A stretch of DNA of 64,000 nucleotides, taken from the NCBI GenBank assembly GCA_030386875.1, contig CM059568.1, forward strand, positions 24,980,120 to 25,044,119. The letters are read 5' to 3'. The notes below the pieces were generated by a model. It saw nothing but the letters and a program-made list of their open reading frames with translations, made no database searches and was not told the origin of the DNA. Positions 20,415 through 30,732 of this stretch are shown here, one piece after another; the stretch's first letter is position 1, and every line of letters starts with the position of its first letter. Both the position numbers and the translations under genes were made by a program. This stretch comes from Morinoia aosen. Its lineage: Eukaryota > Arthropoda > Malacostraca > Amphipoda > Talitridae.

Positions 20415-22217
20415 TTATTTTCTCTGCGATCGAGTCTCAATGATACAGACATTTGATTCAAGCGTGGATTCCAGAGCATCACAGAGCTCTAATTCTTTAG
20501 AGGTTAATTTCTCATTGTTTACAGGTAGTCTGCCTAAATAATCAACTACGACATTTTGTTTGCCAGGTAAATATTTTACTACAGGATCAAATGAATGCAC
20601 GTTAATACACCATCTGGCCATATTGGTGTCCTCAGGGATTTTTTTTATTAAAGAGCGGCGCAAGAGGCCGATGATCCGTGTAGACACGGATAGGATAGCC
20701 AGTAATTAAATATTTAAAATATTTCAGAGCTGAATAAATCGCGAAAAATTCTTTCTTGGTGGTACTATACCTCCTCTGACTTGAATTTAAGTTTTACTAT
20801 AGTAAGCCACAGGGCGCAAAATTTGATCGCTTGAATCCTCTGCCTGCATCAGAACACCTCCGATCCCAAAGTTAGATGCGTCCGTAAATACGTGGAAGTC
20901 CTTAGCGTAGTCAGGATGTCTTAAAACTGTGTCAGAAGTGAGGGCAGATTTGATAAAAACAAAGCTCTTCTGGCATTCGTCGCTCCACGTATAGTCAACG
21001 TCCTTTCTTAAAAGTCTGTACAGGGGGTCAGCAACCTCGGCAAAATTTGACAAGAAATTTCGAAAATAGTTAGCTAAACCCAAGAACTGTTGTAATTCCT
21101 TCACATTTACGGGAGCTTTGCAATCCTAAAGTTTCTCCGAATATTTACATCTAATACCATCTGCGGCAACAATGTGCCCCAAATATTCAATTTCTTTTTT
21201 GAAAAAATGACATTTTTCAAGCTTCAACGACAAGTTACCCGATCGAAGCATCTTAAGGACACTCCTAATGTCAGCCAAATGCTGGTTTTTAGTTTTGGAA
21301 TATACCAAAATATCGTCTAGAAAAACGAACGCCAATTTCCCCAAAATAGGTGCAAGGGCAGAGGTGGAATACACTTGGACTGGTACTCAATCCGAACGGT
21401 ATCCTACGGAAGTGGAACTTCCGATAGTTAACACTAAAAGCAGTAAATTTCCTACTCTCTTGGTCTAATTCGTCCTGATGGAAAGCAGAGCGCAGATCTA
21501 AATTAGTGAACCACTTGTTCCCACCTAAAGCTGTTAATATTTCATCAATTCTGGGTATAGGATAAGACTCTTTCACCAAAACTTTGTCAAGGGCCCTTAA
21601 ATCTATAACGGGACGGAGCTCTCCGCTCTTTTTTTAACAACGATGACAGGGAAGTTAAAGTCTGAAATCGATTCCTCAATTATACCTTGTGAAAGCATAT
21701 CATTAGTAATTTTTATAACCTCCTCCTGATATTTATGAGAAATTCTGTAAGGAGCTAAATTCAGAACAGGTGCATCCGGTTTTAGCTGTATTCGGTGCGT
21801 CATAATGTTTGTAACACCTGTAGTTTCGCCTTCTAACGTAACTACATCACGAAACTGATTTAATAAATTCATTAAAGGCAACTGCGTGCCCTCTTCATGA
21901 CATGAGACATCATCATTTGTTAAATGTCGTCGTACTTCCTGCTTCCCTGCACACGACACACTTACTTGTGCATTAACTCCCAACTCCTCATTACTAGCGA
22001 AAACTTGACTTCCGCTGCGATCGTCAGAATGCAACCCAAGTTTCCTCCCTGCTATGGCCTTAATTCCACCACCAGCCGAGACAAACTGCATTGACTCCGA
22101 CACAGCGTCAGAATTATTTTCCACATTATTAGCGTCTCTAGGTGCTGTTTCTACGCTAGTGATATAAATTTCGATTTCAATCTCATCAGTTGCAATTAAT
22201 TCCACATTGCACTGCAT
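20415..22217 (-). pseudogene. Ty3-like reverse transcriptase and RNase H (copy 2)
   Basis: Order on the minus strand: APYRISHKYQEEVIK (RT start), a frameshift at an A-run near 21625, ESYPIPRIDEILTALGG, NLDLRSAFHQ, another frameshift near 21360, then AFVFLDDILVYSK with an intact F-x-DD catalytic pair, LGHIVAADG, a stop near 21125, FLGLANYFRNF (connection) and RNase H with HVFTDASNFGIGGVLMQ. A third break near 20690-20780 leads to the RNase H end (YLPGKQNVVVDYLGRLP). At least four lesions make it inactive. Confidence 0.85.
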
Positions 22218-22475
22218 TCAATTCTCGTTAAAGTTCACAGCATCTTCTTGTGCATTTAAAATCATCACAGGGACCCCGCCGTCTTCCCCAACATGAACAA
22301 TCGACTCTGCCAGAAGGGCACCATTTTCAAAACATCTTTTCGTAATCAAATACTCTCCGGGTATTGCTTTATTACCAAACCCGTACAACAACTTCATATA
22401 GTTACTGGGCACCTCCACCTGAGGGCAATGAACTACCAGCGGCCTTCCGCTCTGCCTCGTTTCACTCGCAGCCAA
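22218..22475 (-). pseudogene. pol segment between protease and RT (copy 2)
   Basis: This frame (MAASETRQSGRPLVVHCPQV, start codon uncertain) overlaps the protease frame by 42 bases and is shifted -1 relative to it. It ends at a TGA (22218-22220) where copy 3 has TCA, so the stop is specific to this copy. No known domain; it links protease and RT in the polyprotein. Confidence 0.6.
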
Positions 22476-23290
22476 GGTTTTTTCTTTTCTCTGCAGCTAC
22501 TATTTTTCGCGCGGTAACTGGCTCCGTTGCTCTTCCTGGCAACCACAACGTCAGACAACAGACAGTCGCTGTTCACGATATTTTTCATCACAACTTCTCT
22601 ACTTAGTGCCGGTTCCACATTTAATTTATAAAATGGTAGGGTAACACCTCCCCAAACGAGTGTTCCGTTTTTAAAATTAATGACGGCGTCACTCAGCACA
22701 TCACGTCCTAAAATAAGATCGTAATTAAATTTTGCATCTTTAACGATCAGAGGACTAGTTTTTAGTACTCTGTAAGTACCTGGAATTGAAATAGCCAAAT
22801 CGACTTCTCCGCTGACGTTACTTCTACTATTGATCCCTTTCACAGTCAGGCGACTCGGCTTAACCTCTTCATTCAGGTGCTTGATCTGCTTGTGACTTAT
22901 CAAGCATTTTTCGGAACCGCTATCTAACAGGGCACTTAAATACTGATCATTATTATTTAAAATAATTGTAGGTTTATTAGATTTTCCAAAAGCAACCAAA
23001 CCAGTGCCTTTTTTAATGAAATTGCCCCTCACAACACTAGTGGAGAAGTAAGCCTCAACGGCTTTGTTTTGTTGTTGCCTGTTATCTGCAAGCTCTTCGT
23101 CTTGCAGTAATTTGTACCTATTTTCACACTTGAACAACGGATCTATGAAGGATTCAAATTTGTTTGTCTCGGGTGTATCAGGAATTTCGACCACAGCTTT
23201 AGGATTTACGAGAGCGCTGTTCTTTCTTTCGGGCTCAATCTCAACCTCGTTCTCACTGCTACCTTTACTTGTTCCTACTCCTCTAAAAAA
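22433..23290 (-). pseudogene. Ty3-like aspartic protease region (copy 2)
   Basis: Entered from gag by the -1 shift at 23284-23290. The frame is open through GSSENEVEIEPERK to the protease: LSALLDSGSEKCLISH holds the catalytic D-S-G triad, followed by flap residues and YDLILGRDVL, the conserved hydrophobic-G-R-D strand. It cuts Gag and Gag-Pol. The frame ends RGRAEGRW then a stop, just after a run of six A. Confidence 0.82.
23284..23290 (-). promoter_or_regulatory. -1 ribosomal frameshift heptamer TTTTTTA (copy 2)
   Basis: On the minus strand GATTTTTTAGAG is in the phase X-XXY-YYZ (T TTT TTA) relative to the zinc-knuckle frame of gag, which stops three codons later. The -1 frame is open into protease. 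The same arrangement exists at 48835-48841. Confidence 0.6.
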
Positions 23291-23423
23291 TCCCGCGCAT
23301 CAGGCTCGGAATCTGCGAAATGTACCTCACTCCTACCACGCGATTGGCTACCTCTGTTTATGTTACGACCGCGTAGATAAGCCTTGAAACTCCTAATTTC
23401 ACTTCCCGAAGCTATACAATATT

Positions 23424-24746
23424 TCACCAAATGTGCACCTCCACAAGCGAACAACCAGACCCGCTATTTCCTCTGGCATTAAACTGACCTCTCTGAGATC
23501 TACACTCAAAGTGGCCGACCATAGAACATGAATTACAGAAGGGAAAACCTCGTTTTTTAGTTCCAACAAAGTGCCCTGAAGCTTGACTAGAACTACCAGA
23601 ATTACTTTCTGTCCGCACAGTATTGCACTCCATGGAACCTATTCCTCTATCTCCTACGTAACCACTAAATTCCCTCGCTCTTCCACGAGCATTTCGCAAC
23701 CAGGGTCTTGGAGTAGTCCTACGTTGTCCTGCACGATTCCTACGGTAGTTCCCGAAATTCCCGTAGAAAACTTCACTCTACTGAAAAGAATCCTGCGCCT
23801 CAACACATTCATCAAGACCACTAGACACATCTGCCAAATAACTTTCATTTTCGTATCGGACTGGGTACCGGACCGCAAGGATTTTCTTTGTCTCAGCTTG
23901 ACTCCTAACAGCAGCTAGTAAACGTGCTAGGAGTTCCTCCGAAGTACTAAACTGACATTCAAAATCTTTTTTCGAGAAGGATTCGTCCAGCAAAGGACCC
24001 AAAATGGTCAATGCGAGACTGTAAACAGTGCTGTCTGCAACGAATCGTTTGAGTTCAGCCTGAGTTGCACAAGCGTGGTAGTAAGGATGACGCTGCCAAC
24101 CCAGCGTGTTTGAATTTAAAATATTCTCAGACAATTTACGTATTTTTGCAAAAGCTGTGACTAATTGAGCTGCCAAAGCATCATTGCGTACCAACTGTAA
24201 CTCATTTAGATCGCATGCAAGGGCGTGAATTGACTTTTCACCCCTGCATACGTAGATATCATCCAAAATTTTAATTACTTCCTCGAAAGTATAATTTAAA
24301 TCCGAGTTTACCAATTTCGTTACTACGGAGTTAAAATCTCCAACTTGTTTATTAGCAGACCGAACAAGAAGCTCGTTTTTGCTATCATCACTACTCACGT
24401 CTGGCAGAAGAGACATGTGAGCTTTCAAATTCATTATGTGAGTGCTCCAACTTTTATTTTCAAGGAACTCTGGGTCATTTTGTCTACGTCGGCCCCGAAA
24501 AACTGGTATCTCCGCGTTGGATAGTATGATACCAGCTCTTGGCATATTTTCCGCAATTTCCCTGGCCAACAGAGTCCTATCACTAGCACTACTAGCACTA
24601 GCACTCGTACAAGGCGCAGTGGCGCCCGCAGGACTAGTCATGGTTGTATTTTGGGTAGCAGTAAATCGCGGAACGCTGATCCTACCACTTTTTGTTTTTA
24701 TCGTCTCTGATCGTATGTATTCCTTGGAATCAGATGTATCCGACAT
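23424..24746 (-). pseudogene. gag of Ty3-like copy 2
   Basis: ATG at 24746 (MSDTSDSKEYIRSETIKTKS). A Ser/Ala-rich N-terminus is followed by a capsid region (LPDVSSDDSKNELLVRSANK, YTFEEVIKILDDIYVCRGEK). An in-frame TAG at 23778-23780 (GAG in copy 3) interrupts it; downstream, in the same frame, are an Arg-rich region (RAREFSGYVGDRG) and cysteines (FCNSCSMVGHFECRS). Just after, the frame ends early at 23424, whereas a neighbouring frame reads a knuckle C-x3-H-x4-C (ACGGAHLVKYC), so a one-base deletion in the knuckle, shared with copy 3, seems likely. Confidence 0.8.
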
Positions 24747-25515
24747 GGGTAATTTTAACACATTATTAAAATTCTAAATTCCACTTTACCGTTATTACAC
24801 AATATGCAAAAACACACTTCTAAATTTCAATAATATACGCTCTAAAAATACACGATCAATACAAATACACGATCAATTTCCTCACTGCCACTCACTCTGC
24901 AATTTACTCGAAAAACTTGGAACAATAAAAACTCCAGAAAAACCTCGGAAAACTCCAGAACTCCAGAAAAACACAATAAAACACCTGAACTCTTATACCA
25001 ACACTACAAATCACAACAAAACAAAGTTACACTTACTCTGGAACATCTTTTCACGCTGTAAATAGAACGAGTGATGATTTACCCCGGTAATCCAACGAAC
25101 GAGCGTCACACTCCGCCTTACACTACTTCTACGAATCAGAGCTTTGCTCAATGCAGACTGCAGACCCGCAATGCGGCTATTGTTGCTACGCGCGGAATTA
25201 GCCGACCCAAAAAAAAAACTACTCAAAACAAAACTTGAGCTGCCTTTGCTTACGTTCTCGGTACAGGTGCACTCGCTCAAGCAAGAATTCCATCCAAGAA
25301 ATCACTAAAGTGAAAAACGTCGTGCTGCAGAGTAGGATGCCGCTGCTAAACGATGTTTAGAGACGATGCCGTAAGATGCGGTCGTGGATTGAGTAGATTG
25401 AGATTTCGTAGCAATCACTGATCACTGCAACAGTTTATTTAATTTAGTGTGTCACTCTTTGTTCGTTGTAATATATCAACACTCGAAGTTATCGTTCACT
25501 CAAAAAGTTGTTCTT
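24747..25515 (-). other. leader between small ORF and gag, copy 2
   Basis: Noncoding, about 770 bases, collinear with 46598-47378 on the plus strand. Holds an AATAAA word shortly after the small ORF in copy 3 (46674-46679) and CTGTTGCAGTG next to it in both copies. A second primer-binding-like word (TGGATTACCGGGGTAAA, near 25075-25095) also lies here. Confidence 0.4.
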
Positions 25516-25746
25516 TCACTTATCACTCGTCGCTGGGGCTGCGGCTCCAAAGGTAACTTCAAAAACAATTTCGATGTCTTCTCCTGCCTCGTATAGCAAC
25601 ACACGGGTGCGAAAAGGGGAACCGATATTTAACCAGATGGTAAACTGCGAATAAGAATCTAACAGCGCCTCCAACGGAATTTTAAATCCAAACACAAGAA
25701 CTGAAGGGCGCGGCTGCCAAATCTGGTTATCGTTGCTGCCATTCAT
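25516..25746 (-). CDS. small ORF upstream of gag, copy 2
   Basis: 77 codons from ATG 25746 (MNGSNDNQIWQPRP), intact in this copy. It aligns along almost its full length with the plus-strand ORF at 2827-3051 and over the last 50 residues with 1980-2204: VFGFKIPLEALLDSYSQF, then PFRTRVLLYEAGEDIEIVFE. It sits about 260 bases downstream of a TATA box and about 770 upstream of gag. Unrecognised family. An intact frame here, beside multiply broken gag-pol, is of interest, but an ORF this short survives by chance more often. Confidence 0.5.
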   Translation of the reverse strand: MNGSNDNQIWQPRPSVLVFGFKIPLEALLDSYSQFTIWLNIGSPFRTRVLLYEAGEDIEIVFEVTFGAAAPATSDK

Positions 25747-25871
25747 TGAAGATGTATCGGAAGTTCTGCAACTCTTCAGCACAGGAGCAACTTCAATCTT
25801 CTTTCTTCGTTAAAATCTCCTTACCTTATTTTAGGTTTGGAAAATTACACACGGAGTCGTAAAATCACATC

Positions 25872-25888
25872 AGACTGCACCACCAAAT
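25872..25888 (-). promoter_or_regulatory. candidate primer-binding site, copy 2
   Basis: Minus-strand CTGAACA-TT-TGGTGGTGCAGTC; copy 3 reads TGGTGCCGCAGTC at the same place (46228). A CA end followed by TGG is the usual LTR/primer-binding-site layout. The matching tRNA was not identified. Confidence 0.4.
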
Positions 25889-26004
25889 GTTCAGGGCAGT
25901 AAAACTCGAAGATGTCTTGGTGGGGGCTTTTACTGGAGAGAATCGAAGCCGGTAATAGGTAGAACGAATATGATCGATTGAGCGTCAACCGACAGGTAAA
26001 ATCG

Positions 26005-26013
26005 CCTTATATA
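26005..26013 (-). promoter_or_regulatory. TATA box of Ty3-like copy 2
   Basis: Minus-strand CTATATAAGGCG, conserved at 46100-46107 in copy 3. About 260 bases upstream of the small ORF. Confidence 0.55.
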
Positions 26014-26754
26014 GACTGCGAGACGGAGACATCAAAATAGCATGAGAAACCCCAAGACTAAGACAATGAAGGCAAGAGTAAGCGCACGGCTCGCACAAAA
26101 CCATCACAAAGCATTTTTATTCAGTAACTATTGTTTCACTTTTTTGGTCAATTATAATCAATATCCAAATATAATGCTTTGTTATTACACTGAATGCTTT
26201 GAAAAAACGTGTGAGATGTATACAGCGCACTGGAATGAGCTAAATTACGTGAATGCAATACGGAGGTGCGGCGTGGAGTCAAGTGTTACATTATTGCGAT
26301 TATTATTATTCGTAATCAACTGTCTGTATTGAACAAAGCTCAATCCGACTCACACATCGTTACATAATTCTGCTTCAATAGTATTTGGTGAGGCCAATTT
26401 GAGATGACAATGCGAAAAATTTTGGAGGCTCAGCGATTTCAGGAATGCTGATTTCTTAGCGAGAAATTTGTGTGTGCGATCATTGTTTTGAGGTTACATG
26501 GAATTTATTCTTTAAAACAAAAGACTCAACATTCTTTCCTTGGTAAAACATCTATGCATGTTTCATCGACCTAAAAATAAAACTTCGTCCGTAGTTTCCT
26601 AAGTTTTGGCAAAATTCGAATTGTTATTTTCTCAATATTACACTTCGAGAAAAGATGTTGTAAAATATGAAGCTTTAAATAGAGTTGACAAAGCAAGAAG
26701 AATGAACGTTATTGTCTCGAGCTATACAGTCTTACGGAGATATTAAAACAACGT

Positions 26755-28850
26755 TCTATTGATATCAGCAATCAGCGAATAGTGACAAAGCTACGAAATG
26801 TTATGACAAATCTAATCACTCGATTGAGTATTAGTTGGTCACATTCTTGAGCTGTTCTTGCCGATTTTCAATATAAAAACTTATGGTTTCATTAGTTTGC
26901 AGCATTTTAAAGTTGCCCTACGACGAATGTGAAATCATTGAGCGTGTGATGCTGCTTACGTCCTCACATGCGCTGCTACATGCACAGCTGGTCTCATGAA
27001 GCAGGCTGCTCGTGCTGACATGCATTCAGAAATTGAACCAACTTGACTTGAGGTGCAATCCAAAAATAATATCACTGCTGTTGAAGTGAATTTGTCCTGT
27101 GGAGACAGAGAATTAAGGACACCGTTTAGGTAAAAAAAAGTCCGTTATTCATAGATGGATTTCTCTGAAATTTTCACAGTAGGTGTGAAATGATCCAAAT
27201 ATCATTTGTTATTTCGACAAAATTTTTGTATCTGCACTGGATTTTTTTTTATTTTCGAAAAATATGATAAATTATGGTTTTTTTAAGAATCCTTCTTCTA
27301 CAATTTTGAAGTTACAGAACCAGTACTTCGTTTTTAGATTGCTTAGATGTCTATATAACCACTCGCAATAGGGAATTTCGATAACTTTTTTTGTGGATTT
27401 TGGGAATAAAAAAAAGAAAAAATGAACCTTTTTCATTTTTTTTCATGTCGTGTAATTTCCAAAATAATAAATTTATCAAGAAATGCTATTGCGCGAGGAT
27501 ACATCTTGCTGAGCGCTATCGAATGGTATATAAACCATTCATTTAGCTCTAAAATTGAGGAAGAAGTAGCATTTGAGAAACCAATTATCAAGTTTCCATA
27601 AAAACGAGTTTTTTCGCACAAAAAAAAATGTTTTTCTTTTTATCTTTTGAACTACAGGGTTTTCTACAATGAACTCTTGAGCGTTTGTAGCTCTTTTCAA
27701 GCCCTTTCGATTGATATAATTTACATTGCTGTAGCTCTGTAACTCTGAGAAAAAATATACAACAAAAGGGAATAGGTGAAATTCATGAAAACAATTAATT
27801 TTTTTAATTTTTCATTTTTTTTCGACCAAAATACGTTTTTTGGTCAAGTCAACTCCTATGTTTTATAGCTCTTTTCAAGCCCTTTGGATTGGTGTAGCTA
27901 TGATACTGCAGCTGTCATCGAGCTATGAATGAAAGCTGCGGTATCATAGATACGGTAAAACAACTAAATTCTGAAATTGTCAAAAATTATAAAAAAATGT
28001 TTATTCAGCGTTAGAATGTTTTGTTTGAATAATGGAAGCACTTTGAGTACCCCATTAATGAACTATAATGCCATTTCCGCAGAGAAACGCTCAATTGACT
28101 CCCAATAATGAGGGGAGGAGGGTTCAAGGTCACTCCACCCCCATCGCTTTCCCCCCTCTGGTGGGCGCACTATTCGGAGTAGACGTAAACGGAAAGTACC
28201 ATTGGAAGCGCAAGAAAATCCTCTATAAGATGCATATATAAATAGAAAATCAACACATAACCTGATTTCTACCTAGACGGTGTCCTTAAGCTGAGGTTTA
28301 TTGTAGTAGTTGCGACTGCATCTGATTATTGTTCTGAATTATTCAATATATGCGATATTTTCTCAATGACACGTAACCCGTGGTCGCTTGGGCGACCCTG
28401 TGATACATTCGTCACTCTATGAGAGATTGAGTAAGTTTTTATGCATTTGCGCGAATAATTTGTCTCCTGCTCCAGAGGACAAATTCACTTCAACAGCAAT
28501 GATATTATTTTCGGATTGCGCTTTAAGTCAAGTTGGTTCATTTTCTGAATGCACTTCATCACAAGGAACCTGCTCCGTGAGGCCAGCTGTGCATGAAGCA
28601 GAGCATGTGAAGACGCAAGCAGCATCACACGCTCAATGATTTCACATAAGTCGTCGTGCAGCGCGAAAACCGCTGCAAACAAATGAAGCCTGAAGTTTAT
28701 ACATTGAAACCGACAAGAACATGTCAAGAATGAGAACAACTATTACGCAATCGAGGGGTTTGATTTGTCACGACACTTCATTACATTCTCATGATTCATT
28801 AATGACGATCATAATAGAATGCTATTTTTATATCTTCTTTGGGTTGAAAC
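26755..28850 (+). repeat. foldback segment (internal inverted repeat), left copy
   Basis: About 26755-27112 and 28300-28850 are inverted copies of one another (AATCATTGAGCGTGTGATGC against GCATCACACGCTCAATGATT), interrupted by the TTAA element. The right arm has the same palindrome without that insertion (44420-45410). ORFs here (for example 28388-28639) are by-products of the repeat. Confidence 0.7.
27117..28285 (+). mobile_element. TTAA-flanked nonautonomous DNA transposon 1
   Basis: Both sides carry TTAA (27113-27116, 28286-28289). The ends are inverted repeats beginning GGACACCGTTTAGGTA and, from the other side, GGACACCGTCTAGGTA. The inverted-repeat partner locus near 45000 has the uninterrupted sequence GAGAATGAAGCTGAGG, so the empty site is visible. 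No transposase inside; the interior has several palindromic TAGCTCTTTTCAAGCCCTTT-type units. TTAA duplication is typical of piggyBac transposons, but the ends do not begin CCC. Confidence 0.8.
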
Positions 28851-28977
28851 AATAACTGTGTTTTACGCTTTCTAATCATACGGTATAATTTTGGCTTATA
28901 TTTAATTTCAGTTGAAAAAGTGGGGCTACTCTTCGAAAATAATGAGTGCAATATTTAAATTATTAATGAGTATAATG

Positions 28978-30402
28978 TGTAGAAAAAAATCTCTCATTGA
29001 GAAACTTTTCCGTAATAGTTTCCTGATTAGACTTTCTGTGTATTCAAACCATAATAAAGAGGATACAGAAAAAAGGTAAGTTAAATGATTTCATCAGAGA
29101 ATTGCGAATTAATAGATTTAATAGCACGAATAGATTCTCTTGTTAAAATTGTTCTAAAAGCTTGAGGGCAGGCGGCGCGAATGTAGAGCACCTCGGATGG
29201 CGGGCCGGTCTGACAGCTGCTGCCTGAAAAACGCAGAAACAGGGCTGAGCAAAGCAGACGTTACAACCACTTACACGCTTAGAGCCTTAAATCCCCAAAT
29301 CAATTAAATCCCCAAATCAATTAAATCCCCAAATCAATTAAATCCCCAAATCAATTAAATCCCCAAATCAATTAAATCCCCAAATCAATTAAATCCCCAA
29401 ATCAATTAAATCCCCAAATCAATTAAATCCCCAAATCAATTAAATCCCCAAATCAATTAAATCCCCAAATCAATTAAATCCCCAAATCAATTAAATCCCC
29501 AAATCAATTAAATCCCCAAATCAATTAAATCCCCAAATCAATTAAATCCCCAAATCAATTAAATCCCCAAATCAATTAAATCCCCAAATCAATTAAATCC
29601 CCAAATCAATTAAATCCCCAAATCAATTAAATCCCAAATCAATTAAATCCCAAATCAATTAAATCCCAAATCAATTCAATATACTTCTTACACAGCTAAT
29701 TTCATTTATGTCACACATTCACGTTACACATACATTTGAATAAAATAGTACAAACAAGTTTTTCGGTAAATCCCATGTTTGACACAAAGATTTGAAATAC
29801 AATTTTGGCACCATTGGCACACCTACAGATCATACTTAAGTATTTGATCAGGGAGCACGCACCCGGGCCTTGATACATAAACAATGCTATTGCTTAGTTC
29901 GGGAACACCCACACCGTAAGCCGGATTTGTAAGTTTACCCTAACCCAGGTTCACCGAAGCTAGCCAAGTGTAGGCCACGTCAGACATCGAAGGCAAGTTT
30001 TCACGAGTTCGACTTACGTCTGAACTAGCGGGTCTACGGCGCACAGGGAGCAGGTGCAGTGGAGGCCTCCAGGATCAGCGGCTGCCCAACGCAGGCCGCG
30101 CAGAGGTTGACCTCTACTCAGCTGACATGGCGTACGATTTCTCTGCGACACTTAAATGATGAAAATTCCCGGGGATGAACAAATTGTGCCGTGCAGGAAT
30201 GGGGTTGAAAGATGCATTCCTTATCGTTCTGCGCCGCTTGTCCAAGACGCTGCTGGTAGAGGCTCAAAATGCAAAACGGTTATGTGACGACTTCCTGGAG
30301 CGTAGGGCGTCGAAATTTTAAGGGTTTTATGGGTATAACTTTTTATCACGGCTTACGAAAAATGGGTTGCAATTTCCAGTTTTAAAAAGGCTTTTTTAGA
30401 CA
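28978..30402 (-). repeat. BEL 3' LTR (1425 bp)
   Basis: Nearly identical to 36402-37927 outside the tandem array. Length difference of about 101 bases equals roughly six 17-bp units. Its array is made mostly of the CAATT unit variant. Confidence 0.9.
29289..29676 (+). repeat. 17-bp tandem array in the 3' LTR
   Basis: About 23 units of AAATCCCCAAATCAATT, with a few final units shortened by one C. Virtually homogeneous. Confidence 0.93.
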
Positions 30403-30732
30403 CTCCCGGGGCCAAGGTGCATTTTTAGACTAACGAGATTAAAAATGGACGAATATATCAAGGAAAATTTTTTATTTCTAACACCCGACAGGCCCAGGTT
30501 CATTTCTAGTTAGAAAATGAAGATTAGGCTCTAAAAATGAACTAAATTGTTTCGTACCGAAGAATGGACAAAACAGGTTTTTTTAAAACCTATTTAAGCG
30601 CAACACGTTAGTTCAAACATAGAAAATTAGATTAATACAACGAAATACAAGAAAAACCTATTTAGGCACATTGGTTCAAACATAGACAATTAGGTTAATA
30701 CAAAGAAATACAAGAAAACATCTAAACTTAAC
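30403..30732 (-). other. BEL 3' untranslated region with polypurine tract
   Basis: Between integrase stop and 3' LTR. The minus-strand sequence directly before the LTR is GGCCCCGGGAGTG, the candidate polypurine tract for plus-strand priming. The stretch also holds a partial duplication of about 60 bases (AAACCTATTTA...TTCAAACATAGA). Confidence 0.5.

Larger units (their letters stand above)
19066..25888 (-). mobile_element. Ty3-like LTR retroelement copy 2 (near full length, decayed)
   Basis: On the minus strand: promoter and primer-binding-like site, small ORF, gag, protease, RT, RNase H and integrase in the usual Ty3/Metaviridae order (integrase after RNase H). Several stops and frameshifts break gag and pol. 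The part from about 22134 rightward is duplicated in inverted orientation at 44-50 kb. Confidence 0.85.
22134..28977 (+). repeat. left arm (outer part) of a large inverted repeat
   Basis: Matches 44304-49989 as reverse complement, from the pol segment of the Ty3-like element through small ORF, promoter and the foldback region. The innermost 219 bases of the arm lie beyond the BEL element, at 37928-38146. Subtracting the TTAA element, the left arm totals about 5.89 kb, the right arm about 5.90 kb. Confidence 0.8.

Noticed and set aside
22500-22520. AAAAAAC as a -1 slip site between protease and RT
   Set aside because: The run is not in X-XXY-YYZ phase with the protease frame; a shared one-base mutation is as likely. 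Kept only as a low-interest finding.
28388-28639. ORF repeated at 28.4 and 44.7 kb
   Set aside because: Part of the foldback palindrome inside the duplicated arms; no motif, and overlapping frames are equally open.
29289-29676. Regular short repeats suggesting a CRISPR array
   Set aside because: The 17-bp units abut without unique spacers, lie inside LTRs, and the genome is eukaryotic. They are a minisatellite.
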